From Elusimicrobiota bacterium (GTDB taxonomy: Bacteria; Elusimicrobiota; Elusimicrobia; FEN-1173): a DNA stretch of 7,972 bases. The DNA lies in the NCBI GenBank assembly GCA_016207625.1, contig JACQPF010000272.1, positions 1 through 7,972 on the forward strand, read 5' to 3'. This document shows, piece by piece, positions 6,430-7,972 of this stretch (positions are counted from its first letter, which is position 1; every line of letters starts with the position of its first letter). Below the pieces are notes generated by a model. It was given only the letters and a program-made list of their open reading frames with translations, searched no databases and was not told the DNA's origin. Both the position numbers and the translations under genes were made by a program.

Positions 6430-7368
6430 ATGAGCTACAAAATACTTGTCACCGGCGGAGCCGGCTATTTGGGATCGACGATGGTGCCCGAACTCCTGAA
6501 CGCGGGGCATCACGTGACCGTGATCGACAATTTCATGTATCAACAGGCCAGCCTGAACCACGTCTGCCACCAGCCGTCCTTTCAAGTGGTGCGTGGGGAT
6601 GTGCGCGTGGAAGACAACATCGTTCCGTTGTTGAAAAAAGCGGACGTCATCATTCCGCTCGCGGCGTACGTGGGGGCCCCACTTTGCGATCGTGATCCCG
6701 TCGGCGCCACGAGCACGAACCATCACGCCATCACGCTGATGCTGAAGAATTTAAGCCGCGAGCAACGGGTGATCATGCCCACCACCAACAGCGCGTACGG
6801 ATCCGGGGGCAAGAACAACGAGTGCGACGAGAATTCCCCCTTGTATCCGATCTCCCGCTACGCCATCGACAAGGTGGCCGTGGAAAAAGAACTAATGCAG
6901 CATCCCAACGCCGTCAGCTACCGGTTGGCCACGGTGTTTGGGATGTCGCCGCGCATGCGGATCGATCTCCTCGTCAACGATTTTACCTACCGGGCCGTGC
7001 ATGACCGGTTTGTGGTCCTGTTCGAGAGCCACTTCAAGCGGAATTACATCCACGTCCGCGACGTTGCCCGCGCGTTCTTGCACGCCATCGGGCGCTTCGA
7101 CAAAATGAGAGGACAGATCTACAACGTCGGACTTTCGGATGCCAACGTGTCCAAAAAGGAATTGTGCGAACGCATCCAGAAATATGTGCCGAGCTTCGTC
7201 ATTCAAGAGGCGGCTTTCGGCAAAGACACGGATCAGCGTAATTATATCGTCTTGAACGAAAAAATCGAGAGGACGGGATTTAAACCCACCCATTCGCTGG
7301 ATTTCGGCATCCAGGAACTCATCAAGGGCTACACGATGCTCAAGAACACTAAATACGGGAACGTATGA
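6430..7368 (+). CDS. Extended SDR, nucleotide-sugar epimerase/dehydratase/reductase
   Basis: This 312-residue NAD(P)-dependent enzyme acts on a nucleotide-linked sugar in the cytoplasm; the exact reaction is not evident. The Rossmann loop is GGAGYLG (9-15), with VIDNF (31-35) after the second strand, where an acidic residue favours NAD(H). LAAYVGAPLCDRDP (77-90) follows. The catalytic pair is Tyr144 and Lys148 in YAIDK, with TTNSAYG (118-124) supplying the Thr/Ser position. YIHVRDVARAF (206-216) is the usual C-terminal substrate-domain motif. The enzyme therefore looks active. ATG 6430 is chosen because the first strand begins at residue 3 and GAAGGGA sits nine bases upstream; an upstream in-frame start at 6373 lies inside the previous gene. 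It could be an epimerase, a 4-ketoreductase, or the reductase of a branched side-chain ketone. It is translationally coupled to the next gene (ATGA). Confidence 0.85.
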   Translation: MSYKILVTGGAGYLGSTMVPELLNAGHHVTVIDNFMYQQASLNHVCHQPSFQVVRGDVRVEDNIVPLLKKADVIIPLAAYVGAPLCDRDPVGATSTNHHAITLMLKNLSREQRVIMPTTNSAYGSGGKNNECDENSPLYPISRYAIDKVAVEKELMQHPNAVSYRLATVFGMSPRMRIDLLVNDFTYRAVHDRFVVLFESHFKRNYIHVRDVARAFLHAIGRFDKMRGQIYNVGLSDANVSKKELCERIQKYVPSFVIQEAAFGKDTDQRNYIVLNEKIERTGFKPTHSLDFGIQELIKGYTMLKNTKYGNV

Positions 7369-7972
7369 GCCGGGACTTCGGGCCGCTTTTTCAGGGGAAA
7401 CGGATCCTCATCACGGGTGGGCTGGGTTTCGTCGGCTCGAACATGGCCCGCCGGTTGGTTTCGTTCGGGGCGGACCTGACATTGGTGGATTCGATGATCC
7501 CCGATTACGGAGGGAACCTGTTCAACATCGATGGGATCAAAGACAAGATTCATGTCAACTATTCCGACATCCGCGATCGTTACAGCTTGGATTATCTCGT
7601 CAAAGACAAGGACATTATTTTTAATTTGGCCGGGCAGGTCAGTCACATCGACAGCATGGCGGATCCGTTCACGGATCTCGAGATCAACTGCAAGGCGCAA
7701 TTGTCACTGCTGGAAGCCTGCCGTCACAACAATCCACAAACGAAAATCATTTTTGCCGGCACTCGCCAGGTCTATGGAGTCCCTATGTCCTTGCCGGTCG
7801 ATGAAAGGCACATTTTGCAGCCGACGGACGTCAACGGGATCAACAATATGGCTGGGGAGTGGTATCACATTCTCTATCACCGCGTTTACGGGATACGAAC
7901 CGTCTCCCTGCGCATGACCAACACCTATGGTCCTCGCCAACTATTGAAGCACAACCGCCAGGGGTTCATCGC
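7365..7972 (+). CDS. Extended SDR, nucleotide-sugar epimerase/dehydratase-like, 3'-truncated; YxxxK replaced
   Basis: About 202 residues are present before the window ends. The Rossmann loop is GGLGFVG (18-24) followed by LVDSM. LAGQVSHIDSMADP (88-101) and AGTRQVYG (131-138) match a recognisable branch of the NAD-dependent epimerase/dehydratase family, and SLRMTNTYGPR (181-191) is the standard later motif. Where active members carry Y-x-x-x-K, this one reads NGINN (157-161), followed by AGEWYH, so Asn157 and Asn161 stand in for both Tyr and Lys. From memory, related proteins often have GINK there, keeping the lysine. The protein may use other residues, act as a partner to the SDR just upstream, or bind without catalysing. 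The start overlaps the preceding stop (ATGA), with a weak CGGGA upstream. The reaction is unknown, and the missing C-terminus holds most of the substrate-binding domain. Confidence 0.85.
   Translation, partial: MSRDFGPLFQGKRILITGGLGFVGSNMARRLVSFGADLTLVDSMIPDYGGNLFNIDGIKDKIHVNYSDIRDRYSLDYLVKDKDIIFNLAGQVSHIDSMADPFTDLEINCKAQLSLLEACRHNNPQTKIIFAGTRQVYGVPMSLPVDERHILQPTDVNGINNMAGEWYHILYHRVYGIRTVSLRMTNTYGPRQLLKHNRQGFI

Overview
The window is a single, uninterrupted plus-strand operon fragment of eight genes for making unusual nucleotide-activated sugars. It is probably part of an O-antigen, capsule or glycoprotein-glycan locus. The host is bacterial: Shine-Dalgarno-like sites, stop/start overlaps and bacterial enzyme families are all present. 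The DNA is moderately GC-rich. Families of this kind are common in Gram-negative and uncultivated lineages, but nothing here fixes a phylum. There are no RNA genes, insertion sequences, CRISPR arrays, promoters or terminators that I can support, and no gap longer than 28 bases. Both ends are cut: gene 1 lacks its N-terminus and gene 8 lacks its C-terminus.

Layout: (1) 1-1166, C-terminal part of a cobalamin-binding-type radical SAM enzyme. (2) 1163-2161, GHMP kinase of the HddA (D-glycero-D-manno-heptose 7-phosphate kinase) type. (3) 2181-3131, GDP-L-fucose-synthase-like SDR (Fcl/ColC family) with all active-site residues. (4) 3128-4156 and (5) 4166-5203, alpha and beta subunits of a thiamine-diphosphate 2-oxoacid E1-type enzyme, with no E2 or E3 in view. 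(6) 5205-6401, DegT/AHBA-fold PLP protein in which the usual PLP lysine is histidine, the hallmark of the ColD/RfbH sugar 3-dehydratases. (7) 6430-7368, extended SDR nucleotide-sugar epimerase/dehydratase/reductase. (8) 7365-7972, a second extended SDR (partial) whose YxxxK catalytic pair reads N...N. Genes 1/2, 3/4 and 7/8 overlap by four bases, 5/6 are one base apart, and the remaining gaps are 9-28 bases, so co-expression is very likely.

How they may work together (inference): the ColD-like enzyme would remove the C3 hydroxyl of a nucleotide-linked 4-keto-6-deoxyhexose (GDP-linked by analogy), giving a 3,6-dideoxy-4-ketohexose. The adjoining two-subunit ThDP enzyme could transfer a two-carbon unit from a 2-oxoacid such as pyruvate onto that ketone, and an SDR would reduce or epimerise the product. 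This would be a two-subunit counterpart of the yersiniose pathway, where the single-chain YerE does the C-C bond formation, and resembles the proposed role of the E1-alpha/beta-like AviB1/AviB2 pair in avilamycin. A simpler alternative is a colitose-like pathway (ColD plus the Fcl/ColC-like SDR), with the ThDP pair serving another sugar. The kinase suggests that GDP-heptose chemistry also feeds the locus. The early steps (nucleotidyltransferase, 4,6-dehydratase) and the glycosyltransferases are not in this window.
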